From Romanomermis culicivorax (Eukaryota; Nematoda; Enoplea; Mermithida; Mermithidae), in assembly GCA_963922205.1 (NCBI GenBank), contig CAWUHX010000025.1, forward strand, positions 372,001-436,000: DNA of 64,000 nucleotides, given 5' to 3'. A model generated the notes under the pieces. It was not told the DNA's origin, searched no databases, and saw only the letters and a list, made by a program, of their open reading frames with translations. A program made the position numbers and the translations under genes. This document shows, piece after piece, positions 1 through 12,100 of the stretch (its first letter is position 1; every line of letters starts with the position of its first letter).

Positions 1-237
1 CATATGCGGCAGAATTCTTAGAATTTCTTTCTTCATTTCTTTGGCCACTAGTGTCCAACACAAAAAATTTCCAATCAAATTACGTTTTGGCAGCTGTATA
101 GGTGTCAACACATTCTGGAAGTTGATACAAAAATGCCGTTCAATGCCATCCAGGATGCAGGATGCATCGAAAATGTCAAGATTAGACGAATAAGAAGAAA
201 AGATGTGAGTCGAATCACTGATAAAATTTCATCGATC
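1..237. other. Flank of the outermost TIR element
   Basis: No gene is recognised. A short plus-strand open stretch (about 50-208) is followed by GTGAGT, which resembles a splice donor, so a host exon is conceivable. I have no homology to support that. Confidence 0.2.
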
Positions 238-425
238 TATAATCTGTTTTTCTTGAAATGCTTCTGAATAATGAAAGTGGAAAGAAAGCAAGTAGTATTT
301 CAAATTTTCACGATTTCCTGATGAACAACATAGCGTGTAGGGCTGGAAATTTATGAGCTTACTGACCTCATCTTTAAACATTTTTCGAGTGAAAAATTTT
401 ACGATAAGAGCTTTATGTAAAGGAC

Positions 426-1835
426 TGTCACATTAAGTGAAATAGAAGCCATGTCACATTAACTAATATGTGGGCAGTCACGTTGATGGAGGGATCCATG
501 CCATATTGATAAAAATACGGCCATGTCACTGTGAGTGATATGCCGTGACCCCGTTGGGTGGCTCACTTATTTCAACTCGGGAACCTGACCCGGCTAGTAC
601 TGGCTATAGGAAGACCTATAGGGTACTATGGTGCTGTCCTGGGGTTCTGTTGTAGAGTAATGGACAATGCCGCCAGGTCAGGGGTGCCAATCCCTGGTCC
701 TATTCAGTATGAACGATGGACATGGTCACTCGTAGAATGACCTGATATAGGGGACCCAATTGTAAACCTAAATCCCCTTTTTAGCCCTAACCCAAGAGGT
801 ACAAGGGCTCCTCTAACAGGGGAATCTCAAGGGACAACCAACTTAGGGAAGAGTTCCCCAAAATACACCCTCTACAACAATAATCCCCTGAGAAGACTTA
901 CCTAGTCCTGTTCTCAAATACGATTCAGCGCGAGGGTGATGGGTCCCTGTTGATTCATGGGTATCGGTCAGCGGGAATGAGGAGCAGTAATGATCCAGTT
1001 AGCTCAGCATGGTGGGTTAGCTTGGGAGGTCTGTGGGCGATGCAGAAATGGTCAAAGGATGGAATGGCAGGAGCAACTAGGTGCAAGGGGGGCGAGGGGC
1101 ATATTCCTGGGTGAGAGTTAGGGGGCGGATGCAGTAGATGAAATAGACCTATGCAAATTTATTGATGAAAGGTAAGGTGGTGGACGCAATACAATGTATT
1201 AACAAATATATTTAATTTTGATGGAGCTAAGACAGAAAGCAAAATTGGAAATTTATTTAATTTTGATGGAGCTAAGACAGAAAGCAAAATTGGAGAGCCC
1301 AAAAGAAGACACAAACCTAGTGAAACAGGCCCTTTTAAGGACCTCCTAGGCCTACAGTATGCCCTGGACAGAGCTAATCACGCCCAAGCTAACTTCTGCA
1401 GCGGAAATTGGTGCAGAAGATGTCTATGGTCACAAGACATTTTCCAGTTCGAATATTTTAAGCATTGGGTCGAGTTTCACTCCCAATGCTAAACATATGA
1501 ACATCTTTTAATGAGAACTTCCAAACTAGTCCATTTGCATTGCAAAACATCACTAGTTTTTACTCATAAGAGGTGCACGTGATGCTCCATTTATGGCCAT
1601 GAGCTCCTAGAGCTTATCTGGCGGAAATTCTGATTAAAGGGTCACATACCATAGCCTACGTGTGGAACGGAAAACAACAAAAACATAACAGAGTGACACA
1701 CAAGAATGCATGTAAAACATAATTTAGGAAACCAAATAAAAGTAAGTAACTGTCAAACAAAAAGTGGCAAAAAACGTAAAGTATCAACATGATGTGAATC
1801 ATGTGTCGTTGGGCGAAATTGATCGGCACGTGACA
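426..1835 (-). repeat. Element A 3' LTR (left copy)
   Basis: This copy starts TGTCACATTAAG and ends CACGTGACA. It matches 26062-27434 over its whole length. It is 37 bp longer than the other copy, mainly because a ~43-bp segment around 1206-1290 is duplicated in tandem. Short ORFs in it (for example 558-740 and 1656-1865) are not conserved as coding and are ignored. Confidence 0.9.
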
Positions 1836-2362
1836 AGGCAGTCCTTCAAAAAAGAGCATCCTCATCCTAGTAGTAGTAGAGGTTTATGTAGCATGTCTGG
1901 GGTGGTTGATTTTCTAAAGGGTGCGATGGCTGGTGGTCAAGGGTCCAATGGATTTTCGGCATCTTCTGGCTCATTGGGTTATGTGGTAACTGGGAGTCAG
2001 TGATGCATGGAGTTGCTGATGTCAATTGATCCATGTCATTGGTGATGTGTGAAGTTGCTAATGTCGAATGGTCTGTGAGATCTATAACGAGATGAAAAGA
2101 AAAATTTTACGAGCGAGGTGCAGGCTATTGCAGAGATGCACCTAAGGTATGAGGTGTTTAGATGCTTTGGTCGCTGCTCATTTTCTTCTTACACTAATGA
2201 TCCAGCATGGAACAAGAGTTCTTACACTAATGATCCAGCATGGAAGAAGAGCAACGCATCAAGATGTGGGTCAGTGAGATTTGGTGTAAAATCTCAACTT
2301 CTTGATGGAATCAACAAGTGTGCGGACTCGACTACCTGTGAAGTGGAAGGTATCTATTCTGC
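1836..2362 (-). other. Element A 3' internal region between pol and LTR
   Basis: I see no gene. A 33-bp unit is duplicated in tandem at 2186-2218 and 2219-2251, and a TTGCTGATGTCAA motif at about 2013 resembles the minisatellite unit in the 5' leader at 24053-24838. No clean polypurine tract abuts the LTR at 1836; the adjacent minus-strand sequence is mixed. Confidence 0.5.
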
Positions 2363-3712
2363 TTAACTTGGTTGATCAGGTGACACGTAGCGTCTAAGCT
2401 GATTGACATGCACAGTATCTTCTTGATCTGTCTCGAGCCAAATGGTGATGTTAGGGTATGCCACATTCATTACAAAGTATGGCCCATCATAAATGGGCAG
2501 CAATTTAGGTGTAAAACCACGTTTGTCGGTGGTGCACAGTTTGAGCACTTGGTCCCCAACTTTGTATGAAACATCTCGTGCCATGCGATCGTAAGATCGA
2601 GCATAAGCCGCCTGTGATTTCTCAATCTGACTCTGGATCAAGGTCAAGGCATTCGTGAAATGGCAGTTGACCTCCATATCATATGTGGATATGTCAATAA
2701 TATGGTGATAAGCGGTGGAGTGGATTTTCTTACTTGAACAAATGACAGTGATTTCAGCCATCAGTTTTGATGTCGAATCAGTGCAACGATCAGACTGAAA
2801 AATCTGCAGTGCCCCATGCCCGCAGACAATTTGCATGACAAAAAGTCAGGCTATGGTTTGCACAGTGATTTCTGGAGTAGCAAAAGCTTCAACCCATTTT
2901 GTAAAGTAGTCTATGAAAATTACAATAAAAAGGTTGCCAGCCGCACTAGTGGTCATTGGTCCCATACAGTCGACACCTACCAGGTGAAACCGACCAGTAA
3001 TGGTGATTGGTTTCAGGGCTGCTTGGGTCTTTTGTTGAGTGGGTTTATTCTGTTGGCAAAGATCACACCGCTGAAAAAAGGACTTTACCTCTATACTGAG
3101 CAATGGCCAGTGGTACTTGCGAGCTATTAGCTGTCCAGTATGTTTAGCACCAACGTGTCCAGCCAGGATGTCATTATGATGGGCCTCGATAATGGTAGTA
3201 ACCATGATTCTGGGTATGATAATCTTTTTGAACTCGCCTCTCCACTTCTGAAGGATGTTATCCAACAGGTGGTAGCCATCCACATTATTCTGGTCACCAT
3301 AGGGTTTTAGTGATTTAAGAATGGAGGCCAGATCCGGATCCTCAAATTGAGCTGCTAGAAGGTCATGGTGCTGCACACCAGTCGATATCTCAGCATAAGT
3401 CTCTGATCTCCCCAGGTGCTGCACACCATCAGTGATCTCATTTGATCCTGCCAGGCGCTGCCCACCATCGGTGATCATCATTACTTGCCCTTCAGGTCTG
3501 TAAAGAAGAGTATCATCAATACTCTGACCAGTGAGAGAATTAGGATCCAGTAGGTGCGATAATGCATCAGCATTACCATTAGACCGACCTTTTCGCGGCT
3601 GAATACTCAGTTTAAATTCAGTGAGTGGGAGTCCCCACTCAGCTATCTGAGCAGAACGGATGGGTTTCTCCAATACTGCCTTGACAGCAGTATGGTCAGT
3701 CTGTATGACCAC
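2363..3712 (-). pseudogene. pol: Element A pol: RNase H C-terminal part and integrase, broken
   Basis: The upstream end (3712 to about 3530) carries an RNase H tail (QTDHTAVKAVL and NADALSHL). It is followed by an integrase HHCC zinc domain (about 3170-3060, ending CDLCQQNK), the first catalytic aspartate (GVDCMGP) and the second (QSDRCT). An in-frame TGA at 2846-2848 separates two segments in the same frame. The stretch that should carry the catalytic glutamate is degenerate after STAYHH. The C-terminal GPY motif (YDGPYFV) is kept, near 2480. The reading frame is otherwise open, so decay is moderate. Confidence 0.8.
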
Positions 3713-3733
3713 CTCATGTTCGAAGAGGTATGG

Positions 3734-4938
3734 TCAAAAGTGCTTGATGAAATGGACAACAGTGGGAGTCTCCAACTCCGTAATAGAGTACTTTTTCTCA
3801 GCTGCTGTTAACCCTCCACTGGCATACGCCACAGTATGATTGTGTCCATTATCAACTAACTGGCTTAAAATGGCTCCTATTCCCCAAATACTTGCATCAG
3901 TTTGAAGGATTTCGTAAAGTCCAGATAGTGCAGAATGAGATGGTTTGTCAGCAATCATTGGAGTTCGTTGGACACCTCCTGCTGAGGTTTTGACCACAGG
4001 AAAGTAATTTCCTTCCGTAAGAGCTTGGTTAGCGGCTCGCTGAGTTGGGCACAACCAGGGATGAAACGCCTGTAGTATGACACAAGACCAAGGAAGGACT
4101 TGATGTCTTTGGTGTTCTGTGGAATGGTTAGATTTTAGATCGCAGCCAGTTTGACTTTATCCGGTTCCAGGCTGCTCTGTGAGATGCGATAGCCAAGATA
4201 TTCCACCTCAGAATGCACGAATTTGCACTTGCTCAGTCTGAGCTTCATTCCACCCTGACAAAGATGGGAAAACACGTTCATTAGGTGCTCAACCATCTGG
4301 GTGTGGGAGTTTCCGAACACCAAGATGTCATGGAGATAGGTCAATGGTGTACGCCACTGTATTCCTGTAAGGAGCAGGTCCATGGGAAGTTCGAATGTCC
4401 GAAGGGCGTTGCATTGACCAAAAGGCAGATAGTTGAACTAGTAAAGTCCAATGGATGTATTGAAAGCCGTCTTTTCTATGTCTGCCTCGGCAATTGTTAT
4501 TGACTAGTAGGTGTTAGCCTGATCAAGAGTACTGAAGTACTTCATACCCTTGAGTGTGTCGAGGATGTCATCTATCTATGGGAGAGGGTAGACATCGTTT
4601 TTTGTGATGTTGTTAAGCCCATAAAAATGGACACACATCTGGTGTGACCCATTTTTCTTGTGCACCAGGATGGTATTCTTAGCAGATGGTGACATGCTCA
4701 GCCAGATAATACCTTTCTCCTGTAGCACCCTGACTTACTGCATGATGAGGCCCTTTTCCTTAGGTGAGGTCTGATAAGGAAACCAGCAGACAGGGCGGGT
4801 GTCCCCCTTGCTGATCTTGTGCTGCACGAGGTCAATGGAACCTATGTCCTTCTCATCTATGGCATAGAGGTTAGTATTTGCAACCAGTAGGTCAATTAAT
4901 TTGGTCCGGTCCTGTGAGGAGATATTGGAGGATATCAC
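3734..4938 (-). pseudogene. pol: Element A pol: reverse transcriptase and RNase H, broken
   Basis: The segment at 4735-4938 is the RT N-terminal region (HKISKGDTRPV then PYQTSPKEKG). The segment at 4135-4383 is the RT palm and thumb, where the catalytic box reads YLHDI in place of Y-x-D-D, so the first catalytic aspartate of the pair is lost. The segment at 3734-4054 is RNase H, with LQTDAS and the glutamate in KKYSITELE. Several stops and frame changes separate the pieces (4055-4134, 4384-4734). The product could not reverse transcribe. Confidence 0.8.
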
Positions 4939-5249
4939 AGCATTTGATTGGACCCGCTTTTGGTTGAGGATGATGTCCGATTTGACCTCTGATCCCTATG
5001 AGAGATCAGTGTGCATCTGCACATCACCAATGGTCATGTGCAGATAGAGAACCACTGAATGTGTATTCCGGTTGACTACCTGTAAGGATATGTGGCTGTT
5101 AGCCACAGTACTCACACTGCCAGCAAAGTATACGCTGCTATGAGTTCCCGTTAGGCGCTTAGGGAAGAAGGCTACCTCTGGTACATTCATATACATTTAT
5201 GGTACAGGTGCAGTAAATCGCATCAGCAAGCCAGGTTCAAGGACAATCA

Positions 5250-5855
5250 ATTCCTGCAAGGGCAGGCACCATGGTCAGAAGGAGGATTGTGAATCAGAGC
5301 ATCACATGGGACCTTGCGGTCCTTGAACTGGACAAAGGATTTCTCCCAGTTCAAGCTAACACAATTGAACAGTCCCAGAAAATTTGTTCCAAGGACTAGT
5401 TCAGCTGAACAGTTCTACTGTATTTGGACCTGAATCCATTGAGAGACATCAGCCACTGTCACCATGACATAGGCAGCGCCTAGCAATAGGATTGGAGACC
5501 CATTAGCTGCTATGGGGTAAGCCCTAGTCTGCATAAGCACCAAGTTGGGTAGTTGGACTGCCAACTTATTGTCCAGGTGCGAGAAAACCACTCCTGTGTC
5601 AATCAGTGCCTTGGCTTCCACCCTGTTGTTTGGGAGAACTCTGATATGAGGGGTCCTCATTTCAGGAGGGTAGAAGGCTGACGCCACATGACCTGGATCA
5701 GATGTGCTATCACCAAATCTATGCTCTGGCCTATAAATTCGCTTTGGAATCGGCGACCCAGTGGGACAGAGTAGACCTACCAGAGCATAACCAACAGATG
5801 TTTCTGGGTTGTCCCGTGGAGCAGGATGAACCTGTACTGTAAGTACATGATCCAA
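5250..5855 (-). pseudogene. Element A pol: second retropepsin-like domain
   Basis: The ORF at 5415-5855 carries the aspartic protease active site KALIDTG (Asp at about residue 86), followed by predicted beta strands. Past an in-frame stop, the same frame continues with ELVLGTNFLGLF, the usual ILG-x-x-FL motif near the end of retropepsins. A complete-looking first retropepsin lies just upstream (6245-6620), so this is a second copy in tandem. It may be a duplicated protease or a dUTPase-like accessory slot filled by a protease; the DTG and LGTNFL motifs favour a protease. Confidence 0.65.
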
Positions 5856-5957
5856 TTGCTCCCCAAGCTCTGGGTAGCTCCTAGTGATTCAATCTCTGTA
5901 TCCAGAAGTGGTGGCACTTCCAACACAAGCAATGCCCGGGCATCTGAATCACTTGGC

Positions 5958-6167
5958 TCACAAAACTGTCACTTCTCCAGCATGACTGGACAGTTTCCAG
6001 GTGGAGGTCGAGGGTAACTCGACCCTTGCATGGCCTTTAAATGAGGATTTGCACATCTGGAAGAGGTCTGGGTTCCCCTGGTCGACCCACGTGATGAGGC
6101 GACTGAGGATGCCATGAGGATGGCTGGACCTTAAGAGGCCCTTTATAGTGAACATGAGTTCTCCCAC
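5958..6167 (-). other. Linker between the two retropepsin domains of element A
   Basis: This is an open minus-strand stretch of 69 codons with no recognised domain. It lies between the first protease (ending about 6245) and the second (starting about 5855), and is probably part of the same degraded pol reading frame. Confidence 0.3.
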
Positions 6168-6244
6168 CAGGGTTCAATCTGATCAATCTCTGCCACTGTC
6201 AGAAGAAGTGGCAGTTCTACTGCATTCAACTGACAGACATTTTG

Positions 6245-6620
6245 TTAGTAATCAAACATAATATTCTTGAACTGTTCAAGAAAGTCCAGTCCAAGTATCA
6301 GATCAACTGGCGCCCATAAGAGAGATATAGTCTTGCACACATGGACATGTACATCGATCCTTGTGTTCTGCTGGCAAGTTCCGGGCAACACGATTTCATA
6401 CAGTACTGAGAGGAGGGTATGAACCACTTTACCATTGATACCCATCAATGGATTAAAGTCGTGATGTTGCTGGAATGCCATAGCTGCCTTTGGACTCTCC
6501 TTAATCAAAGAATTGTGAAGATGTTGAATAATGATAGTCCGTGGACATCCAGTGTCAGGGAAAGCAGGAGTTTCCTTGGTATCCACCAGTACGTCAAAAC
6601 ACCAAGTGATTCGATCTAAC
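6245..6620 (-). pseudogene. pro: Element A pol: first retropepsin domain
   Basis: After a TAG near 6622 the frame opens with DVLVD, followed by the active-site PDTGCP (Asp near 6556) and, at the C-terminal end, DLILGLDFLEQF. Both motifs are classic for a retroviral-type aspartic protease, which cleaves the polyprotein. It begins about 110 bp after the stop of the env-like frame, which puts protease and pol downstream of env. There is no in-frame ATG at the domain start, so expression would have needed frameshift, readthrough or splicing. Confidence 0.75.
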
Positions 6621-6732
6621 TAGGGGGTATATCATTTTGAACATAATGAAAACCAATCCAGCATTGGACTTTGCAGAAAAGACCCAACTGAGGAAAGTGA
6701 CAAGCAAACCGAACCTGTCTTTTCCGCAGGCC

Positions 6733-8488
6733 CTATCTGAGATAGTATGATATGCCAAGGTAGGCTAGATATCCAATACTGGCCAGCACTGCCAGGGTGA
6801 CAAGGGCGTTAGAGATCAACTGAATCAGTCCATTCAGGACAGACTGCAATCCCTGAATGAGGTTGTGCTGTTGACCAGTAATCACATGGTTTGCTGCCAA
6901 ACAGACACCTTCCAGAGAGGCCTTGATATTAGTTCCTACCCCTGCAAAAGCCTGATAGAAAGCATCTGGTTGCAGGGATAGACCACGTGTAAAATTTACC
7001 AGCCAGTTTAAAACCCCTTCAATTTGCTCAGTCTTGTAAACATACTGTTTAAAGAAAGCAAAACTCGAATGGGTCATCGCCAACTGATCATGGAATAGCG
7101 CAGGAGTGTTATAGTGAGTGAAATGAAGCACTGCTTCCAAAATAAATCAAGCAGGATGTGGCTCACATCGACTGTGCTAGATTCAGTAAACCAGCCCAAG
7201 CGATTTTGGAAAATCCCTGTAAAATGGTGATCACACAGCACTATGGGCTAACTTTAATGAGATCTGGGCCACTGGGGGTGGCAAAGTAAATGGTACGGCC
7301 AACCTGTACAGGAAGATACTTGTAGCAGATGTCTCCCACTTGGTAGGAGTGGTAGACATACATGGCGTTGACCTTTTGACATGGTCATATCATCAGTGCA
7401 TCACCTGTGAATTCGGCTATCAGGTTATTCCTCTGGAAGAAGGCCTGGGCACCCAAAGTAGGGTCAAAGCAAAGCAACTGCCAAGTCAGATCGAGGTAGC
7501 ATTGAGCGTGACAGCAAAGCTCAAGCCACATGAATCCAAAATTGTTAATTTCCGACTCCTTGATCTGCTGAGCCAAATAGTTCAGTTTGGCATTGACAGG
7601 GTTGGGACATGAATCCTTTGCCAATCCGAAGATTTTCTGGGTCAAATTAAATCTTCCGTGGATGTGTGGAAGAAGACCCTGATCCATCGGAATTGTGGTT
7701 GGACGGAGTTCAGGACACAACGGGAAGACCCCAGAGTTTGGCAGGATTTTGAGGGCAACCTGAAGATCATCGATGATGACATAGTTCCCTGATACAGATG
7801 CAGTGTAATTTCCCTGAGGGCAATAATGACACTGTGCTGTGAAATTTGTTCCAGGCCAGACAATGACCCCATCAAGGGTAGTGCACTGACCTGCAGTGGG
7901 AATGCATCCACTTACATCTCTTAAGGTACTTATAGCTGTAGTGTCATCCCAGGAAGCGACCTGTCCCTCCTCGATGAAGAGGTTAGTCACTGTCTTGCAG
8001 ACCTCACTGCAGCACCATGAGTACATCACCTCCAGTGTTTGGTTAGTGCTATGAAAGCCAGGGCCTATTTCCACAAGCTTCTGTAAACCAAACACCTTCC
8101 TGCGATATGCTAGCATACAAGCCGCAGGCCCTAAGTGCTGAGTAGTAATGACATCTGCAGTAATGCCCCTAGATGCAAAGAAACCAGTGTTGGTGCACAC
8201 CTTATGGTAACGCAAAGTGCACTTCCATGCTAAAGTAGTGATTGGATCAGAACTAGGGACATACACTGTAACATTCATGCCTTGTGGACTCCATGAAGAT
8301 TTTGGTGGCTTGCATTCAAATTTTTGAGGTAGCTCAAGTGGGTGACCACTTCTTGAAAGACCACAAAATTGGTACTGTGCAATATGTATTGCAGAACTTA
8401 TTCCTAAGAACAGTAATGTCATGAAGGCCCAATTTATTATGTACAAGCTATTTACAAATGGTGTCTGTGAATTTACACCTAAATTCAC
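6733..8488 (-). pseudogene. env: Element A env-like membrane glycoprotein, broken
   Basis: The first part (7385-8488, 367 codons) starts at GTG; the first in-frame ATG is near 8422, directly at a hydrophobic signal-peptide-like segment (MTLLFLGISSAI). The body is rich in cysteine and has several N-x-S/T sites, typical of a secreted ectodomain. After a degenerate stretch with a frame change (7141-7384), the second part (6733-7140) ends in a long hydrophobic segment and a short tail, which would be the membrane anchor. It fits an envelope fusion protein of a retroelement acquired from a virus. I cannot assign the viral family from the sequence alone. Confidence 0.7.
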
Positions 8489-8510
8489 AGTTTCTGCCCA
8501 TCAGGCGGCG

Positions 8511-8559
8511 TTATTCTTCATCGTCACTGACCCAGGATATCAGCTCCTCCCGGGGGAAG
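8511..8559 (-). pseudogene. gag: Element A gag, 3' end (cut off by element B)
   Basis: Ignoring element B and one copy of its target site, the gag frame from 21639-22260 continues here for a short acidic stretch and stops at TAA (8511-8513). The stop lies 23 bp upstream of the open env frame. This junction shows that env follows gag directly in element A. Confidence 0.65.
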
Positions 8560-9099
8560 TGTTGTATTTGCGAATAGGGTCAGGGCTTTGAGTTCAGGCA
8601 GGATTGGGATCCCAGGGTTCATACTTAATGTACATATTTCCCATGCCCATGCTTACCCGATTAACTTAATTAACAGTACTTAAACCTGACGCTAATAACC
8701 CTACCAATCAAAGAAAAGATACTTCCTTAATTGTCTCCCGAATTAAATGAATACAAGAAAGGAAAGACCTTTCTTCAATTTTATCTTACGCAATGAAAAA
8801 ACACTTACTTACAAATGGGACAGGGCGAGAATATAAACAATTCACTCCCACACACTGGGAAAAAGGCAGACAAAGGCGGGCGTGCTGGGAGGCAGCGAGT
8901 ACAACATTTAGCTAGTAGAAAACGTATGTAATAAAAACACAACGAATAATGCACATGGAGAGAGCCAGTCCACGCATACGGATGTGCACTACAGTAACAT
9001 GACTGTTGATGGTCCGCTTTGCTCGCTCCACTTGATACTTGCGGGCCTCATGCGCAGATTGACAAAAAATGACAAAATCCGCGGAAACACACTACAACA
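8560..9099 (-). repeat. Element B 3' LTR (left copy, 540 bp)
   Basis: It begins TGTTGTATTTGCG and ends CACACTACAACA, giving a perfect 7-bp terminal inverted repeat. The copy at 21126-21638 is 513 bp; the difference is mainly extra sequence near 8970-9000 in this copy. Confidence 0.9.
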
Positions 9100-9112
9100 C
9101 CCCTCCCCCCTT
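9100..9112 (-). promoter_or_regulatory. Element B polypurine tract
   Basis: On the minus strand this reads AAGGGGGGAGGGG and directly abuts the 3' LTR. This is where plus-strand DNA synthesis of an LTR element is primed. Confidence 0.85.
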
Positions 9113-12100
9113 GCGGTAGATCACCCTAAGCATTCGTCAAGAAATAACCAAAATGTGCAGGGGGAAAGGGCACCGCCACTACAGGCCATCACAGGGGTGG
9201 CCGAAGGGATCTTCAGCATCAGGCAGTGGGGCCAACGGAGTCATTGCAGTTGTTTGAGCCGATTTTGGACGGCGCGTAGGATGAGACCTCCCAACGGGGG
9301 TCACAACTAGTGAAGCCGTAAGTTCCGCAACACAGCAGCTCGCGTTGTCACTCTGTCCGCACCGATATACTGGAGCGCACCAGCATACGAGTCTGTGCGG
9401 ATACGAGGATGAGGCCGGCCACTATGATGGTGGCGGTAATGATACGGACGCAAGGTGGCGGAGGCGGAAAGGACAAACGGTGCAAGTGGGGGCGTGTGGT
9501 GGTAGAACAAGTCGAGTTGCCTTACTGCGTGGTCTTAGCATCGGCTGCATGTGCGCTGGGAATACTAATACAAAAATAAAGCACAACAAAAGAAATTAGA
9601 AAAAACAAAACAACCAGTATGAAAGAGGTTAACAAAAACAAAGAAAGAAAAACAAATGTTACTGTACAAAAGCTTGAAATCAATGGCAGCAATGGTGGTG
9701 AGTGTCAGATGTGGACCGAGATTGCTGATAATTGTCGCGGCGGTTGCGGTTTTCCTGGCAATAGCAGTCATTGTTATAGCCATGGGGGTCGCTGGGATCA
9801 TCATGGCCATTGAAGCGAACAGAATGAGAGTGGGGAGGATAGCGGCCGTAGTTGGCGGTATCGTGTCCGTGGGAAGATGAGGTAAAGGTTTGCAAATGTA
9901 GCGGTGAGAGAGGATTCACGCTGGGGGGCGGGAGCTGCATAAAGATCAAAGAGATTCAGTCTCAGGGTAACCCTGTTGGCGGCAATGGTCTCGGTGGCAG
10001 CAAGTTCCACCGGGCAGAAAAATCGTGCCGGTGCAGCAGGGGCACAGGATGGTCGGTTTCGCTATGGTAGTGAAGGTAGATTCTTTGAATGTCAGCAATT
10101 TCCGGGAGTTGTTCTAACAGCAAATATTGGGGGTAAGCCATCCAGCTACCAATCAAACCGACAGCGGTGTTATAGGCTTGCAATAGACATGACCGGTTGT
10201 CTAGGCCTCACGCTTTGTACAAAAAAAGTGCCAGATGGGTGGTGTGGATGGCGTGGACTATGCCGAGCTCTTCGGCCCAGAGGCCGGTGACCCATCGAAG
10301 AATCAGCGTGGCAACGTCAGGCGAAACGGGTGGTTGTTGTTCCTGATAGGTAGTGGGATAGTGAGCCCCGAAATACTGATACAACGCTAGCGAAGCATTT
10401 GTTGCACAAATGTGTACCTCCATGGTGATGCGAATGCCAAGGCGGCCGAAAAAATTGATCAAAACCATCTCATGCAAGGTTCGCAGCGTGAAAAACTCAA
10501 CAGACGGATCGATATGAGGTGGATGACGGGGCGTCACCAGCGTAATACAGTGGGGCAAGGCTGTGGTTCCGAAATGTGTGTAATTCGGCAAGCTGGTTGC
10601 TTTGCTGGTCAAACGTGGCTTGAAACATTGGGCGGTACTGGTCGGTGGGACAACTCCGAGTACCGGTCGTGTCACAATAACCAATGATGGTTAAGCGGGC
10701 ATAGTGGTTTGAACCAACGTCCAGGCTGTAGGCGGCAGCGACGTGGTGTGTGTTTTGGTAGTTGCCATGGCAAACGTTGGGGCTGTGGGCAGCAGCGACG
10801 TGGCCCTAGGCGATAGTGATGTTGAAGATGAGGTGGCTGGTTCCAAGTCCATCAGGGAGGGCGGCGAAAGCGGGACTTTGAACACCGATTTTGGCGGATT
10901 TTTCAAAGCTTCCATGCATTTCTGGATTTCGGGGTCGCGATGCAATGGGCTGATGTAGTCAGTCAATTTCGTAGGTGATCGGTGGAAACCGTGCTTGTAC
11001 GCCTCTTTGTAGAAACCAGTGGAGTGCACCGTGCAGGTTTGCTCGCTTTGAGTGTGGTGGGGTGGTGCGTCAGTACGGTGTTCGTGTTGACAGCTGTCAC
11101 GGCTTGTAGCCCGCAGTTGTTGGGTCTCTTTTTGGTGGTGGTCCTCATGGGAGTGCGACTCATGACGAGAATGGTGACTATCCGATTGGCGGGCAGGCAG
11201 TGTGTGTTTGGCCGGCACTGCTGTTTTTGTAGTCGTGACTTTGGGCTGCGGTGTCGCACTAGTCTGCGACCTAGTTTGACCAGCCTCTTCGCGAGCTTTC
11301 TGTTGGTTGCATTGTTTGCGGTGACAGGTTGTCCTTTCGCTGGGCGTCTTGGGGCGCTCAGTACACAAAGTACTGGGTGGCAGTGTTCCTCGGGTGTGTG
11401 GTTCGTCCATCATACAAGTTTTGTGAGACTGCAGTAGTCGGCTTCTTCCTGAAGATGTTGGATGAGTTTCACGGAGTGTTCATAACATCCAGGTTTTTGA
11501 ATAGACTGGCCATGGTGATCTAAAGCAGGCGCAGATGTGCTGGGAGCCTGTGGGGTTTGAACATCCATAGGCGCCGTCAGCGGCAATAGAGTCACAGGCC
11601 GTGGCAGTTCCGATACTGGTGGCAGCAACAGTGGGGTGGGCGGCTGTATGGCGGCTTGAGCAATAACCAGAGCCAGTTGCAGCAGCAAAATACGTTGTAT
11701 TTCTTCCTTAAGCCCGTCCGGGTAATCCATCCAATGGAGTTCAGGGAACAACATACTGAGCGGTGGCAGAAAATGGTACGCGATGAGAGCTGCCGCCAAT
11801 GCTTGCCATTGCTGATCTGAAATAATATGTTGCGAAAAACGAACAGGAGCACTATACCTTGCAGCGGCAATGGTGGCAATAATTGGGGGTCCGGACAGAA
11901 TTGCCGCAGTGGGCAAATAGATGCGCGAGTCCACGGCGGGTGCCGTCGGAGGCAACATTGTTGCGGGTTCTGTAGGCACGACATCCATTGACATGGACTG
12001 GTCGACAGAGCTTTCTTCGGGTATATCCTTTAGCGTTTGATCCGTGGTGTTGGAGAGCCAGATCTTCGTCATCTGATACATCCGGCCATTTGTTGCACTC

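Noticed and set aside
9345-11523. Several plus-strand ORFs in the ORF3 region of element B.
   Set aside because: They are opposite-strand shadows of the minus-strand ORF3, which aligns with element C.
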